Assembly: GCA_965203835.1 (NCBI GenBank)
Contig: OZ241919.1
Location: 2,914,001 to 2,978,000, forward strand
Origin: CBDCFV01 sp965203835
Lineage (GTDB): Bacteria; Chloroflexota; Dehalococcoidia; Lucifugimonadales; UBA3495
DNA: 64,000 nucleotides
Direction: 5' to 3'
Part shown: positions 7,440 to 16,026 of the stretch, in pieces
Numbering within the stretch: the first letter of the stretch is position 1
Layout: the number at the start of each line of letters is the position of its first letter
The notes under the pieces: generated by a model
Databases searched by the model: none
What the model saw: the letters and a program-made list of their open reading frames with translations, nothing else
What the model was told of the DNA's origin: nothing
Translations under genes and position numbers: made by a program

Positions 7440-8987
7440 TTACTTGCCCTGCCTTATGAAGTCGGCCACATGCTCGCCTATGGCCATGGTGGTCACGTTG
7501 GTGTTGGCCCTTATGCAGTCGGGCATTATCGAGGCGTCCGCAACACGGAGGTTGGTAACGCCGTAGACCTTGCCGTACTGGTCGACCACAGCCATGGGGT
7601 CCGAGTCCGGCCCCATCTTGCAGGTGCAAGAAATGTGCTGCGAGGTGGTCACCTCCCGCCTGAGCCAAGCGTCAAGGGCTTCGTCCGATGCCAGGTCTTC
7701 GTCGCTGGGCTCGACCCGTTCCTGGATAATGTCCTTGAACTCCTCTCTCTCTCCCAAGTTGATGCAGATTTTGACCGCCTCCCGCAACCTCGTGAGGTCG
7801 AAGTCCTCCTCAAGGTAGTGGTATTCCAGTATCGGCTGTTCAGCGGGGTCTGTGGAGGCCAGGCGAAGCTCTCCCGCCCCGACGGCCAAGTAAATTCCGC
7901 CGGTCATCCGGATGCCCACGGGCTGCATCCGCTCGCCGCCCCGATTGACCCGCTCAGTGGCGAAGGACTGCATGGTGATCTTCATGTCGTTCCGCAGGTC
8001 GGACCCATCGGCAGTATACCGGAGCGTCACTTGCGACCTGGGGGCCAAGCCGTCGAGATCGAACCCTTCCTTGGTCCGCCACGTCACCCAGACGTTGGGA
8101 TGGTCCCGCATGTTCTGCCCCACTCCCGGCCGGTCGGACACAACCGGAATGCCCAGGCTCTCGAGGTGGTCGCGGGGGCCGATGCCCGACAGCATCAGTA
8201 TCTGCGGGGAGCCAATAGCGCCGGCGCTCAGGATGATCTCCTCGCCTTCCACCACGAACCTTTCTCCGCCGCTCTCGAGTTCAACTCCCGTGGCCTTGTT
8301 GCCGTCGAAGATAATGCGTTGCACCGCGCAGTTTGGTCGGATGGTCAGGTTCAGCCTGTGCCTGCCTTGGTCCAGGTAACCCAGGGCGGTGCTCATTCGG
8401 ATGCCGTTGGGGTTGTTCAACGGGATTGGGCCAACCCCGGTGGTGTCGGGATGGTTGTGGTCCGGGCAGTCGGGGTATCCGGCGGCGCGACAAGCGTTAT
8501 AGAAAGCCACTTGGGCCGGCAGCCAAGTGTCCCGTTTGAACCGGTGCATCACTATGGGCCCGTCGTTGCCGTGGAAGTCCCCGCTGTAGTCCGGGTCCGT
8601 CTCAATCATTCGGAAGTAGGGCAACAGGTTCTGGTAGGTCCACTCATCGTTGCCCATCTCTGCCCACGTGTCGTAGTCCTCGGGAACGCCCCGCAGGAAC
8701 ACTTGGCCGTTGATGGCGCTGGAGCCTCCGGTCACCTTGCCCCGAGGCACCATCATCGGCCCGGCCGTCTCCGTGGCTTTTCCGGTGAACTGCCAGTTGT
8801 GGTCGCTGGTCATCACGTCGGCTTCCGTGGCGTACCCGAACTTTACCTCTTCGGGAAGATGTTCAAAGTCCGGGTAGTCCGGGCCGGCCTCAAGCACGAG
8901 CACCGACCGGCTGGGGTCTTCCGACAACCGTGTTGCTAGGATGGCCCCCGCCGATCCCGCTCCGATTATTACCACGTCGTACTTCAT
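7440..8987 (-). CDS. GMC family FAD-dependent oxidoreductase (choline/alcohol dehydrogenase type)
   Basis: 515 aa. It has the N-terminal FAD site VVIIGAGSAGAILATRLSED (residues 5-24), the GMC signature around MMVPRGKVTGGSSAINGQVF, the second signature ILSAGAIGSPQILMLSGIGP, and a C-terminus SQHISCTCKMG ... LRVADASIMP with the conserved His and the closing NTNVTTMAIGE helix. Members oxidise primary or secondary alcohols such as choline or polyols; the substrate is not deducible here. The next gene upstream is the seleno-glutaredoxin/DinB fusion, on the same strand with a 56-bp gap. Confidence 0.9.
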   Translation of the reverse strand: MKYDVVIIGAGSAGAILATRLSEDPSRSVLVLEAGPDYPDFEHLPEEVKFGYATEADVMTSDHNWQFTGKATETAGPMMVPRGKVTGGSSAINGQVFLRGVPEDYDTWAEMGNDEWTYQNLLPYFRMIETDPDYSGDFHGNDGPIVMHRFKRDTWLPAQVAFYNACRAAGYPDCPDHNHPDTTGVGPIPLNNPNGIRMSTALGYLDQGRHRLNLTIRPNCAVQRIIFDGNKATGVELESGGERFVVEGEEIILSAGAIGSPQILMLSGIGPRDHLESLGIPVVSDRPGVGQNMRDHPNVWVTWRTKEGFDLDGLAPRSQVTLRYTADGSDLRNDMKITMQSFATERVNRGGERMQPVGIRMTGGIYLAVGAGELRLASTDPAEQPILEYHYLEEDFDLTRLREAVKICINLGEREEFKDIIQERVEPSDEDLASDEALDAWLRREVTTSQHISCTCKMGPDSDPMAVVDQYGKVYGVTNLRVADASIMPDCIRANTNVTTMAIGEHVADFIRQGK

Positions 8988-9043
8988 GGTTTTCCCTCCG
9001 TATATGAAGGTCTATTTTGAGAAGGCCTGTTTGGGGATTGTGA

Positions 9044-9802
9044 CTAAATCAGCGCCTCAGGCGTGACGATTCCCTCCAAGTCCTCTTCGGTGACCGGGTC
9101 CTGAAGCGTCATGCCCAAGTCCCCTTCCATGTACCAGTAGATTTGCTTCAGGTGGTGGGTGCTGTGGCTCAGGATGATATTGAGCAACTCCACCACCGTA
9201 ACCTCGCCGCCGTAGTGGGCCGGCACGACCCGGTCGTAAGCGTCGGTGTTGCCGCTCTCCAGGAACTCGACGATGTTTCTCAGCGCTCCCTTGCCATACT
9301 CGGCTATCTGCCCGCTCGTAACGACGCACTTCAACCGTTCGTTCGACGCCGCCATGTCCTCGGAACTCATGCTGCCGTGTTCATGGCTGAGCCAAGCCAG
9401 TTCGGGGAAGGATATGATGTGGACGATTACGTCCCTCACGCTCCAGGGGCGCCACGGCACTTCGGCCATCAACTGGTCGTCGGTAAGCTGGTTCGTCGCG
9501 CGGATGGCGCCGTTTATCACCTTGTCGTATTTCTCCGCGAGCCATGCGGTCTTGCCCGACAGGTCTACCTTCACGTTCAATTTCAGCGCGGGTATGAGCT
9601 TCTTCGGGTAATAGCCGATGATCACCTCGTCGTCCACGATTGTCACCGGGGCCGACTTAATGTTCCGGCTTCTCAGGTACTCCACCGCCGCCGTATCGGT
9701 TGCCAGGTCGTGGTGCTCATACTGAACACCGTTGGACGACAGAAACTCCTCCACCGTCCTGCAACTGAATCAACCAGGGTTGGTATATACATGTACTTCC
9801 AT
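9044..9802 (-). CDS. selenocysteine-containing glutaredoxin-like domain fused to a DinB-type domain (in-frame TGA = Sec11)
   Basis: The real start is the ATG at 9800-9802, preceded by AGGAGG at normal spacing. Ten codons later comes TGA (9770-9772) in the sequence YTNPG-U-F-S-C-RTVEEFL, where a glutaredoxin has its first active-site Cys (CxxC). Residues 1 to about 80 form a glutaredoxin-like domain, including SAPVTIVDDEVIIGY with the cis-Pro (residues 51-65). Residues from about 86 to 252 form a DinB/YfiT-like four-helix domain with potential metal-binding histidines at 128 (VRDVIVHI), 213 and 217 (LSHSTHHLKQ). The total is 252 aa. A hairpin follows the TGA at SECIS spacing. Read without Sec it appears as a 236-aa gene starting at GTG 9754 and loses the redox centre. 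Glutaredoxin-like selenoproteins are known in bacteria. The function is presumably thiol/selenol-dependent redox or transferase chemistry. Confidence 0.88.
9734..9772 (-). promoter_or_regulatory. UGA codon with downstream SECIS-like hairpin (seleno-glutaredoxin)
   Basis: The UGA at 9770-9772 is followed, after 10 nt, by a stem of about ten pairs running from GGACGGUGGA (9759 downward) to UCUGUCGUCC (ending 9734), with several G-U pairs and the loop GGAGUU. The first loop G is about 21 nt after the UGA, as in bacterial SECIS elements. Paired by eye. Confidence 0.7.
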
Positions 9803-9867
9803 AGCTGCCTCCTACTGACTCTGCGCAGGTTAGAGTAAATCGCAGGTTTGGCCAGTGTCAACAATGT

Positions 9868-9898
9868 AAAAAATCAGCCTCCCGATGAGGGGAGGCTG
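9868..9898 (-). terminator. intrinsic terminator between the NHL gene and the seleno-glutaredoxin gene
   Basis: A perfect 9-bp repeat CAGCCTCCC (9875-9883) / GGGAGGCTG (9890-9898) is followed on the minus strand by TTTTTT (9873-9868). It ends the NHL/DUF1501/DUF1800 transcription unit and separates it from the downstream gene, which therefore needs its own promoter within 9803-9867. Confidence 0.88.
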
Positions 9899-9924
9899 AG
9901 AACTTCCATAGAAGTAAGGCGGTA

Positions 9925-10923
9925 CTACAGGTTTATGGGGGCCTCTTCGTAGTCCTTTTCCTTGTTGTACACCTGTAGACGGGCGCGGGCGGACTCCAGC
10001 ACGAAAATCCGGTCCTGGTCGTCCACGTTGACGGCCGTCGGACGGCGGAACCGCCATTCCGGCTCCATGTTGGCCCGTCGGCGGGCCTTGACCATGTCCG
10101 GGTTGGCGTCCACGTAGGTCTGCGTCCACGGCGATGGCACCTGGGCGTCGCCGACGAGGGACGTAACGAAGGTCCCATCCGGGCCGTAGACCTGGACCTT
10201 GTGGGTACTCCAGTCGGTGACGTAAACGTCTCCGTCCGAGTCCACGGCCACGCCGCATGGCCGCTCAATGGCGCCGACGCCGTTGTCGGTGGCCTCGAAT
10301 TTCCTCAGGAACTGGCCGGTGGGGCTGAACTTCTGCACCCGGCTGTTTTGCCAGTCGGCCACGTATACGTCGCCGTTCCGGTCCAGGCAGATGCCCCAGG
10401 GCAGGTCGAACTGCCCGTCGTCAGTCCCGTGGCCGCCCCACGCGGTGAGGAACTTGCCGTCCTTGGTGAACAACTGCACCCGATGGTTGAGGCTGTCCAC
10501 CACGTAAATGTTGTCGTCCTTGTCAAAAGCCAAGCCCGAGGGGCCGTTCAGTTGGCCCTCGCCGTCGCCCGGCTCTCCCCAATGTCCTTGGTAAGCGCCT
10601 TCGGTATCGAACTTGGTTATCCGGTGGGTCAGCTCGTCCGAGACATACAGGATATCATCCTGGTCGATGTCAATGGAGCGCGGCCATACGAACTGACCGT
10701 CGCCGTAGCCATAGCCGCCGAACTGACCGAGAAAATCGTGGTTCAGGGAAACCCGGGTGATCCGCTGACCCAATTCCTCCTGCCCGCGGCTGACGACGTA
10801 GACTATTCCATTGGGGCCGAGGACAAAGTCCTGCGGCGCCCAGAAACCTTGGCCGGAACCCGCGTACATGCCGATGCAGTAGTTGAAGTCAAATACGCGG
10901 CCGGCGGCAACGGTAGTCAGCAT
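9925..10923 (-). CDS. NHL-repeat six-bladed beta-propeller protein
   Basis: 332 aa made of repeated blades of the form G-x-G-D-G-Q-(F/L)-x-x-P-x-G-(I/L)-x-x-D ... (V/I)Y-V-x-D-x-x-N-x-R-(V/I)-Q-x-F. At least five blades can be counted, including VADWQNSRVQKFSPTGQFLRK and VVDSLNHRVQLFTKDGKFLTA. There is no signal peptide. NHL proteins bind ligands or partners, and some are peptidyl-glycine lyases. A related gene is at 30074-30952. CAGGAGGT lies four bases before the ATG. It follows the DUF1501 gene by 39 bp in the same direction and ends at a terminator. Confidence 0.85.
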   Translation of the reverse strand: MLTTVAAGRVFDFNYCIGMYAGSGQGFWAPQDFVLGPNGIVYVVSRGQEELGQRITRVSLNHDFLGQFGGYGYGDGQFVWPRSIDIDQDDILYVSDELTHRITKFDTEGAYQGHWGEPGDGEGQLNGPSGLAFDKDDNIYVVDSLNHRVQLFTKDGKFLTAWGGHGTDDGQFDLPWGICLDRNGDVYVADWQNSRVQKFSPTGQFLRKFEATDNGVGAIERPCGVAVDSDGDVYVTDWSTHKVQVYGPDGTFVTSLVGDAQVPSPWTQTYVDANPDMVKARRRANMEPEWRFRRPTAVNVDDQDRIFVLESARARLQVYNKEKDYEEAPINL

Positions 10924-10962
10924 TGCTACCTCCTGTTACCGGATATGTTTAAGTTAATGGGT

Positions 10963-12099
10963 CTACACCAAGTCCAACTGTTCGAACTGGCCGCCGACTA
11001 CCGGCACCGGGTCCAGTCCCAGCCACTTGTCCACCATGGTGGAGTAGAAGCCGCGGAAGTCATAGTTGGGGGCTAGGTCGCCCGATTGCAGGTCCTCAGG
11101 CTTGAGCGACGGGTAGGTGCTGTAGTGTCCGCCCTTCACTTGGTCTCCTATCACGAAGGCAACGCCGCCGGCTCCGTGATCGGTGCCGGTGCCGTTGTCC
11201 TTGACCCGGCGACCGAACTCGGTGAATATCATCATTACCAGGTTGTCCCCGGCATCGTGCTCCTTCAGGTCGTCGAAGAAGTCGCTGATGGCCCGCGAGG
11301 TGTCAATCCAGAGCTTGGTGTGCATCGGCGTCTGGTTGAAGTGGGTATCGAAGCTGCCGTGCTGGGTGTAGAAGAGCTGGGTGCCCAGGTCGGCCATGTG
11401 CACTTGGGCGATGCTCCTCAGGTTTTTGGAGATAGGCGTATCGGCGTACTCGATGCTGGAGGAGTACCGCTCCGGCGCCACTCTCAAAATGTCCGCGCCC
11501 TTCAGCGCGTCCCGTCCGGTCTGGCCCAGGTAGTCCATGACCGCGCCGGTGCCTATGGCGGGAGAGTACATGCGGGCAAACCTGTCCAGGATTTGCGCCC
11601 GCTGCTCATCGCCGGAGATGCCGGATACATTGGAGAGCACCCCGTAGGACTCCAGGTTGGAGACGGAGGTAACCGGCACGCCTCGCAGGGCCAGCGCCCG
11701 AGGCAGTCCCTGCCCGAAGTTGATGCCCTTCAGTACATTCTCGCCCTCCGGGTCCAGGTCACGGATGACCCTGCCGGCCCAGCCTTCCGTCCCTATCTTG
11801 TCGGGCTCGCAGGTGTGCCAGATGTCCATGGAGCGGAAGTGGGACCTCGGAGAGTTTTCGTAGCCGATGCCGTGGACGATGGCCATCTTGCCGTCGTCCC
11901 ACAACTTTTTCATTGGGCCCATCTGGGGGTTGAAGCCCAGTTCGTCGTCAATGGGGATAACCTTGTCTTCCGGGATACCGACCCGGGGCCGGGCGTCCCG
12001 GTAGTTGGAGTCGGTGTAGGGAATCACAGTGTTAAGGTAGTCGTTGGCCCCGGTAAGCTGAAACACCACCAACACCGGGTCTTTCTTGGTCGTTGACAT
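10963..12099 (-). CDS. DUF1501 domain protein
   Basis: 378 aa. VVFQLTGANDYLNTVIPY at the start, HGIGYENSPRSHFRSMDIWHT, TQHGSFDTHFNQTPMH and MIFTEFGRRVKDNGTGTDHGAGG are the hallmark blocks of DUF1501 proteins, a sulfatase/alkaline-phosphatase-like fold usually exported by Tat. Here no Tat signal is seen: the protein starts directly at the domain. It is paired with a DUF1800 gene upstream (120-bp gap), a pairing common across Planctomycetes, Proteobacteria and Chloroflexota. The biochemical role is not established. Confidence 0.9.
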   Translation of the reverse strand: MSTTKKDPVLVVFQLTGANDYLNTVIPYTDSNYRDARPRVGIPEDKVIPIDDELGFNPQMGPMKKLWDDGKMAIVHGIGYENSPRSHFRSMDIWHTCEPDKIGTEGWAGRVIRDLDPEGENVLKGINFGQGLPRALALRGVPVTSVSNLESYGVLSNVSGISGDEQRAQILDRFARMYSPAIGTGAVMDYLGQTGRDALKGADILRVAPERYSSSIEYADTPISKNLRSIAQVHMADLGTQLFYTQHGSFDTHFNQTPMHTKLWIDTSRAISDFFDDLKEHDAGDNLVMMIFTEFGRRVKDNGTGTDHGAGGVAFVIGDQVKGGHYSTYPSLKPEDLQSGDLAPNYDFRGFYSTMVDKWLGLDPVPVVGGQFEQLDLV

Positions 12100-12131
12100 T
12101 TGCCTCCCTCCTTTCTAATTTACCGCCGGGG

Positions 12132-12191
12132 CGCAGAGACCGCTGTGCTAGATTTTGGGTCTCATTCACAGAAATCTCGGCGGTCTCTGCG
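12132..12191. repeat. 12-bp inverted repeat between the DUF1800 and DUF1501 genes
   Basis: CGCAGAGACCGC (12132-12143) is perfectly inverted at 12180-12191, with a 36-nt spacer. It fills most of the 120-bp gap. It could be a folded mRNA spacer or a mobile-repeat remnant; the CGCAGAG motif also occurs in the repeat beside the GxxExxY gene at 41959. There is no T-run, so a terminator is unlikely. Confidence 0.7.
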
Positions 12192-12219
12192 ATGAAAAGC
12201 CGGGGCATCCGGCTTTGGG

Positions 12220-13623
12220 TTATGCGAATTGGAAGTCCCTTGACGAGGCGATCAGCGCCAGCATCAGCCCAACCTTCTGCTCGGACTGCTTGGCGTCCTC
12301 CTCGGTGTCCCAGCGAAGATCACCGGACTCCTCGGCCTGGGCCAGCAACTCTCCGCGGGTAATGTCGCTTACTTCAATGGGGCCGACCATGTCCAAGCAC
12401 CCTTGCACGACTTCAGTCGGAGTCTGGGGGTTCATGGCTTTGATGCCATCCACCATCGTCCGGACCCCCGGCAGAGAGGTGTTTCCCAGCAGGCCGGCGG
12501 CGAAATTGACGCGCCGCACCAGCGAACCGCCGTCGATCCACTCAGAGCCGGTATGCCAACTCTCCACGCTGGGCGGATTGAGCAGTTCCTGTCCCTGGAA
12601 GTCACACTCTGCGGCCAAGGCCATGAACCCGGGCCTGTAGGTGTTGTAGTTCCCGGCCAGCCGAGCAGTGCCGACCACCAACTCCGCGGGACTCTTCACC
12701 CTGGCAAACCTGGCGTTCTTGAAGAAGTCCGACGTGAAGAGGACCCTCAACATCTCGCGTATGTCATAGTTGGAGTCATTGTAAGCCTTGATAAGGGCGT
12801 CCACCGCTTCCGGGTCTCCCGGCGGGGTGATGTTCCAACTGGGCACCTGGGGCTCGTCGGCGACGAAGTAGTTGTACAGGTGGCGGGCCAGGAACCTGGC
12901 CGTCGCCGGCTGCCGCACCACTATGTCGATGATGTCCTCTCCGTTGAACCGGCCGCGGTGGCCCAGGAACTCCTTCTCGCCGTCGTCGTGGTCTTCCGGC
13001 TTGTACTCGAAACTCCAGTAGAAACGGCCCAGCGGGTTGCGGGGTATCTTGGGAGCGATGGTCCAGCCGGTGAACGCTCGCGACGCCTCTTTGATGTCGT
13101 CCTCGGAGTAGTTGCCCACGCCCATGGAGAACAACTCCAGCAGTTCACGGCCCCAGTTCTCGTTGATGGCGCCTCTGTGGTTGCCGTTGTTGTCCAGCCA
13201 GTAAATCATGGCCGGGTTCTTGGCCAACTCCACCAGCAGATTGTCGAACTTGCCTAGGCCGTGCTGCCGGAACATCCTGATCTGCTGGGTAAGCTCCGGG
13301 GGATTGTCTATCTTGGAATTGCCGGTGGCGAACAACTGGTGCCAGAAGAGCGCCATCTTTTCTTCCAGCGGCCGCTGGGTGTTTATCATGCGGTACACCC
13401 ATTCGGACTGGTTGGCCGTGGGGTTCAACGCCCCTTCCAGCGCGGGGAAAAACCTGTAAAGCAGGTCGTCGTCGATCGCTGGCTGGGCTTCAGGGTTCAG
13501 CAATTCTTCGACGGTGGCTTCGTACCCTTTGGCAGCCCGCGCCTCCAACTCGGCGTAGGGAGCGCCGAAGCCTGCCCGCCGCATCAAGTGGGCCATCAGG
13601 GAAATTTCGTCTTTGGTCGGCAT
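12220..13623 (-). CDS. DUF1800 domain protein
   Basis: 467 aa. LMRRAGFGAPYAELEARAAKGYEATVEELLNPE at the N-terminus, PLEEKMALFWHQLFATGNSKI, NENWGRELLELFSMGVGNYSEDDIKEASRAFTGW and HRGRFNGEDIIDIVVRQPATARFLARHLY are the conserved DUF1800 blocks. GGAGG lies just upstream of the ATG. It forms a two-gene unit with DUF1501; the two families co-occur widely, and the function of the pair is unknown. Confidence 0.9.
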   Translation of the reverse strand: MPTKDEISLMAHLMRRAGFGAPYAELEARAAKGYEATVEELLNPEAQPAIDDDLLYRFFPALEGALNPTANQSEWVYRMINTQRPLEEKMALFWHQLFATGNSKIDNPPELTQQIRMFRQHGLGKFDNLLVELAKNPAMIYWLDNNGNHRGAINENWGRELLELFSMGVGNYSEDDIKEASRAFTGWTIAPKIPRNPLGRFYWSFEYKPEDHDDGEKEFLGHRGRFNGEDIIDIVVRQPATARFLARHLYNYFVADEPQVPSWNITPPGDPEAVDALIKAYNDSNYDIREMLRVLFTSDFFKNARFARVKSPAELVVGTARLAGNYNTYRPGFMALAAECDFQGQELLNPPSVESWHTGSEWIDGGSLVRRVNFAAGLLGNTSLPGVRTMVDGIKAMNPQTPTEVVQGCLDMVGPIEVSDITRGELLAQAEESGDLRWDTEEDAKQSEQKVGLMLALIASSRDFQFA

Positions 13624-13809
13624 CCTGGTCCCTCCTCCATTAGTGATGAAGCCAATCGGCTAACGTTGTGGGCCTGATTGTGCGCTTACTCGGAAGACTC
13701 AATTTGAAAACTGCCGTTCAGATATATCGAAACGCCTTGGGCGAAAAGACATAAAACGCCTTTGTCATCGTAAGTGCGGGGAAGTAAGGTGTCAAGATTC
13801 GGATTGGTT

Positions 13810-14280
13810 TTACAGTCCCTCGGCGATGATCTGCAACTCGTCAAGGACTTCCGTGAAGATGGGGAACTGGTAGCGTTGCAAGACCTCATGGAATATTTCA
13901 ACACCGGTGGCGGGATCATATACGCGGTGATGATATTCGTCGCGGTCTTCATGGAGGTTGTGATATTTGAGTAACAAATGCTCCCCAGGTAGCCAAGCTA
14001 CGTACGTGTAGGTATGGCACCGCACTCTGAGCGTGTTTCCAAAATATTGAGTGTCGAACCACTTCTCCACAGCCAGCACTACAGTTTTGCAGCATCGGAC
14101 CTGTCCACTCTGCAAAATAATACCCTCGCCCTCATTGCTGAAGGCAAGGGTATCGCTGATTACAAACGGATGTTGACTTAGTCGGCGCTCATGGATGCTT
14201 TGGTAATGGTCCCAGGAATTCCAGTCGTGCGGGTCTGGTCGCGGAGCAATTTGGCTCCTTGATAAGCCGAATACCACCAC
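13810..14280 (-). CDS. TumE/DUF6516-like small protein (putative toxin of a two-gene module)
   Basis: Up to 156 aa. The core from about residue 41 (ISDTLAFSNEGEGIILQSGQV, VVLAVEKWFDTQY, LLLKYHNLHEDRDEYHHRVYDP, then FPIFTEVLDELQIIAE) resembles the layout of DUF6516/TumE-type proteins, with a K-Y-x-N-x-H motif before a double His. The start is uncertain: the ATG at 14278-14280 would overlap the upstream gene by about 100 bp, and no good alternative start is evident just after 14178. Family assignment is from motif memory only. Confidence 0.45.
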   Translation of the reverse strand: MVVFGLSRSQIAPRPDPHDWNSWDHYQSIHERRLSQHPFVISDTLAFSNEGEGIILQSGQVRCCKTVVLAVEKWFDTQYFGNTLRVRCHTYTYVAWLPGEHLLLKYHNLHEDRDEYHHRVYDPATGVEIFHEVLQRYQFPIFTEVLDELQIIAEGL

Positions 14281-14444
14281 AGCATCTCCGCCGTAGGACG
14301 TATCGCGTCCGATGCTAGAAGCGTTGCCATCTTCTCGCTGGACATCTCGTAACGTCGCTCGTATTTTTGCAGTTTGGCTTCCACTTCCGCCAACATCGTG
14401 CCGGGAGGGAGAACGCGCACACGTATTTCGCCTTTGGACGCCAT
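14178..14444 (-). CDS. small hypothetical protein, partner of the TumE-like gene
   Basis: 88 aa, charged and mostly helical: RVRVLPPGTMLAEVEAKLQKYERRYEMSSEKMATLL. I do not recognise a family. It lies directly upstream of, and overlaps, the TumE-like frame on the same strand, so a toxin-antitoxin-like arrangement with this as first gene is plausible. Confidence 0.5.
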   Translation of the reverse strand: MASKGEIRVRVLPPGTMLAEVEAKLQKYERRYEMSSEKMATLLASDAIRPTAEMLWWYSAYQGAKLLRDQTRTTGIPGTITKASMSAD

Positions 14445-14571
14445 GTTGGTCTCCTCAGATTCTACTTTGGCAGGCTAAATGTTATCACAAGTCCTGCTGT
14501 GTGGCGCCAAGCCATTCCATAAAGTGTTTAGCGCTCAAATCGGGGAGTATGGGGTGCTGACGTCGTCCCCT

Positions 14572-15000
14572 CTACGGCTCCACTCGGATAGAGTCCCCCA
14601 CCTTGAAAGTACCGCCGTTCAACACGGTGGCCAGCATACCGCGGCGGTGGTTTATCTTGGCCAGCAGGCCCGGCTGGAGGGCGTCCATCTTGCCGCAGGG
14701 TTCGCACTCGCCGACGATTTCCAGGGTCACCTCGTCTCCCACGAAGAACACCTGGCCCTCCTTGGTCTGGGACATGTCCACGCCGGTTATGGTGATGTTT
14801 TCCTTGACGTCGCCGGGGTTCAGCCCGAACTCGTCCAAGGTCTCCTTGTCGATGACCAGTACCTGCCGCATGTTGGTCTCGCTGCAACTGCGGTCGCCCT
14901 CCAGGCCCTTGCCGGCGAGGGCGGTGGCTTCCTGCACCGGGTCCGACGGGGTGCCCTTTACGCGGGCGATGTGGATGTTGACTATAGTGCCTTGCTGCAT
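14572..15000 (-). CDS. MOSC domain-containing protein
   Basis: 142 aa from the ATG at 14998-15000, with AGGAG seven bases upstream; the frame stays open beyond it but overlaps the divergent hydratase. The sequence GTIVNIHIARVKGTP, GLEGDRSCSETNMRQVLVIDKETLDEFGLNPGDVKENITI, IVGECEPCGKMD and GMLATVLNGGTFKVGDSIRV is a minimal MOSC domain, the beta-barrel of molybdenum-cofactor sulfurases. The Cys-x-x-Cys in GECEPCGK may carry sulfur. It probably handles sulfur transfer to a molybdenum enzyme; a CoxL-type protein occurs at 47864. Confidence 0.85.
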   Translation of the reverse strand: MQQGTIVNIHIARVKGTPSDPVQEATALAGKGLEGDRSCSETNMRQVLVIDKETLDEFGLNPGDVKENITITGVDMSQTKEGQVFFVGDEVTLEIVGECEPCGKMDALQPGLLAKINHRRGMLATVLNGGTFKVGDSIRVEP

Positions 15001-15141
15001 GGCTATTCTCCTGCGTTGTTTGGCCCGTCCACTTGTGCTAACCTGTGATTCGAGCCGAGCCTCTTCCGCTGGTACGCGGAAAAGGGCTATGTTGTTGCGA
15101 TTATAGCGATAAGAAAGGTGGGCTGCCACCGGACGGTTGTT

Positions 15142-15996
15142 ATGGAACATCAATTCATCCAGACCGAGACCAGGGACGGCGTTCTCATCCTGACCATGCA
15201 CGATCCGCCCACCCGCAACGCTATGGGCCCCGACATGGCCCAAGAGGTGCTGAGCACGCTGGAGGACTTTGAGAACGACCCGGAGCAACGAGTGTTACTG
15301 CTCACGGGGACCGAGCCTTCGTTCTGCTCCGGCGCCAACGTGCGGGGCTTCAACCAGCGTATCCAGGAACGGGAAGCCAGGGCGCAGTCCGGGACCGCCG
15401 CCGAGGGTCTGCCTTGGGGCCGGATGGAAAGCCGCTTCGCCCGCAGGCAGTACTCCACTGAAGGCGGAGCCGCCCAAGTGCCCCTGCGCATCCATGAATT
15501 GCAGAAGCCGTCCGTCGCCGCCGTGAACGGGCACGCTATGGGCGTGGGCATGGGCATTGCCTTGGGCTGCGACATACGTGTCGCCTCGGAGAAAGCCCAG
15601 TTCTCGGAGGCCTTTGTCCGCATGGGCCTCATCCCTGGCGATGGCAGTTGTTGGCAACTGCCCCGGCTCATCGGGTTGAGCAACACATTGCTTTTGCAGT
15701 ACACCGGAGACCGCATCGACGGCGCGGAGGCCTACCGGTTGGGACTGGTAAGCAAGGTATTCCCAGACGACCAGTTGATGCGCGAGGCGATGGACTTGGC
15801 GACGCGGCTGGCGCAGGGACCCACCCAGAGCCTGTCGCTCATCAAGTACTTGGTGCACCAGAGCCTGGACATGACGCTTCAGGAGAGCCTGCGTCTGGCC
15901 CACGTGGCCCAGGAACAGGCCCGCAGCACGGAAGACCACAAGGAAGCGGTGCAGGCCTTCCTGGAAAAGCGCCGCCCCAACTTCAAGGGACGTTGA
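15142..15996 (+). CDS. enoyl-CoA hydratase/isomerase family protein
   Basis: 284 aa from the ATG at 15142; a GTG at 15118 would add eight residues. Crotonase features include DGVLILTMHDPPTRNAMG, the oxyanion loop SFCSGANVRGF, HAMGVGMGIALGCDIRVASEKAQFSEAFVRMGLIPGDGSCWQLPRLIG, and DGAEAYRLGLVSKVF. An insert of about 30 residues lies between the first two CoA-binding segments. The glutamate expected in the second half of the active site is replaced around LIPGDGSCW, so isomerase or other crotonase chemistry is possible. It is divergent from the MOSC gene and 30 bp before the HAD gene. Confidence 0.87.
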   Translation: MEHQFIQTETRDGVLILTMHDPPTRNAMGPDMAQEVLSTLEDFENDPEQRVLLLTGTEPSFCSGANVRGFNQRIQEREARAQSGTAAEGLPWGRMESRFARRQYSTEGGAAQVPLRIHELQKPSVAAVNGHAMGVGMGIALGCDIRVASEKAQFSEAFVRMGLIPGDGSCWQLPRLIGLSNTLLLQYTGDRIDGAEAYRLGLVSKVFPDDQLMREAMDLATRLAQGPTQSLSLIKYLVHQSLDMTLQESLRLAHVAQEQARSTEDHKEAVQAFLEKRRPNFKGR

Positions 15997-16026
15997 AGTG
16001 GATAGTGCTCACTAGGAAATAGCTTT

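Noticed and set aside
7470..8939. Long open frame on the plus strand opposite the GMC oxidoreductase.
   Set aside because: It is the antisense shadow of a clear GMC gene; high GC keeps antisense frames open and the sequence has no domain signal.
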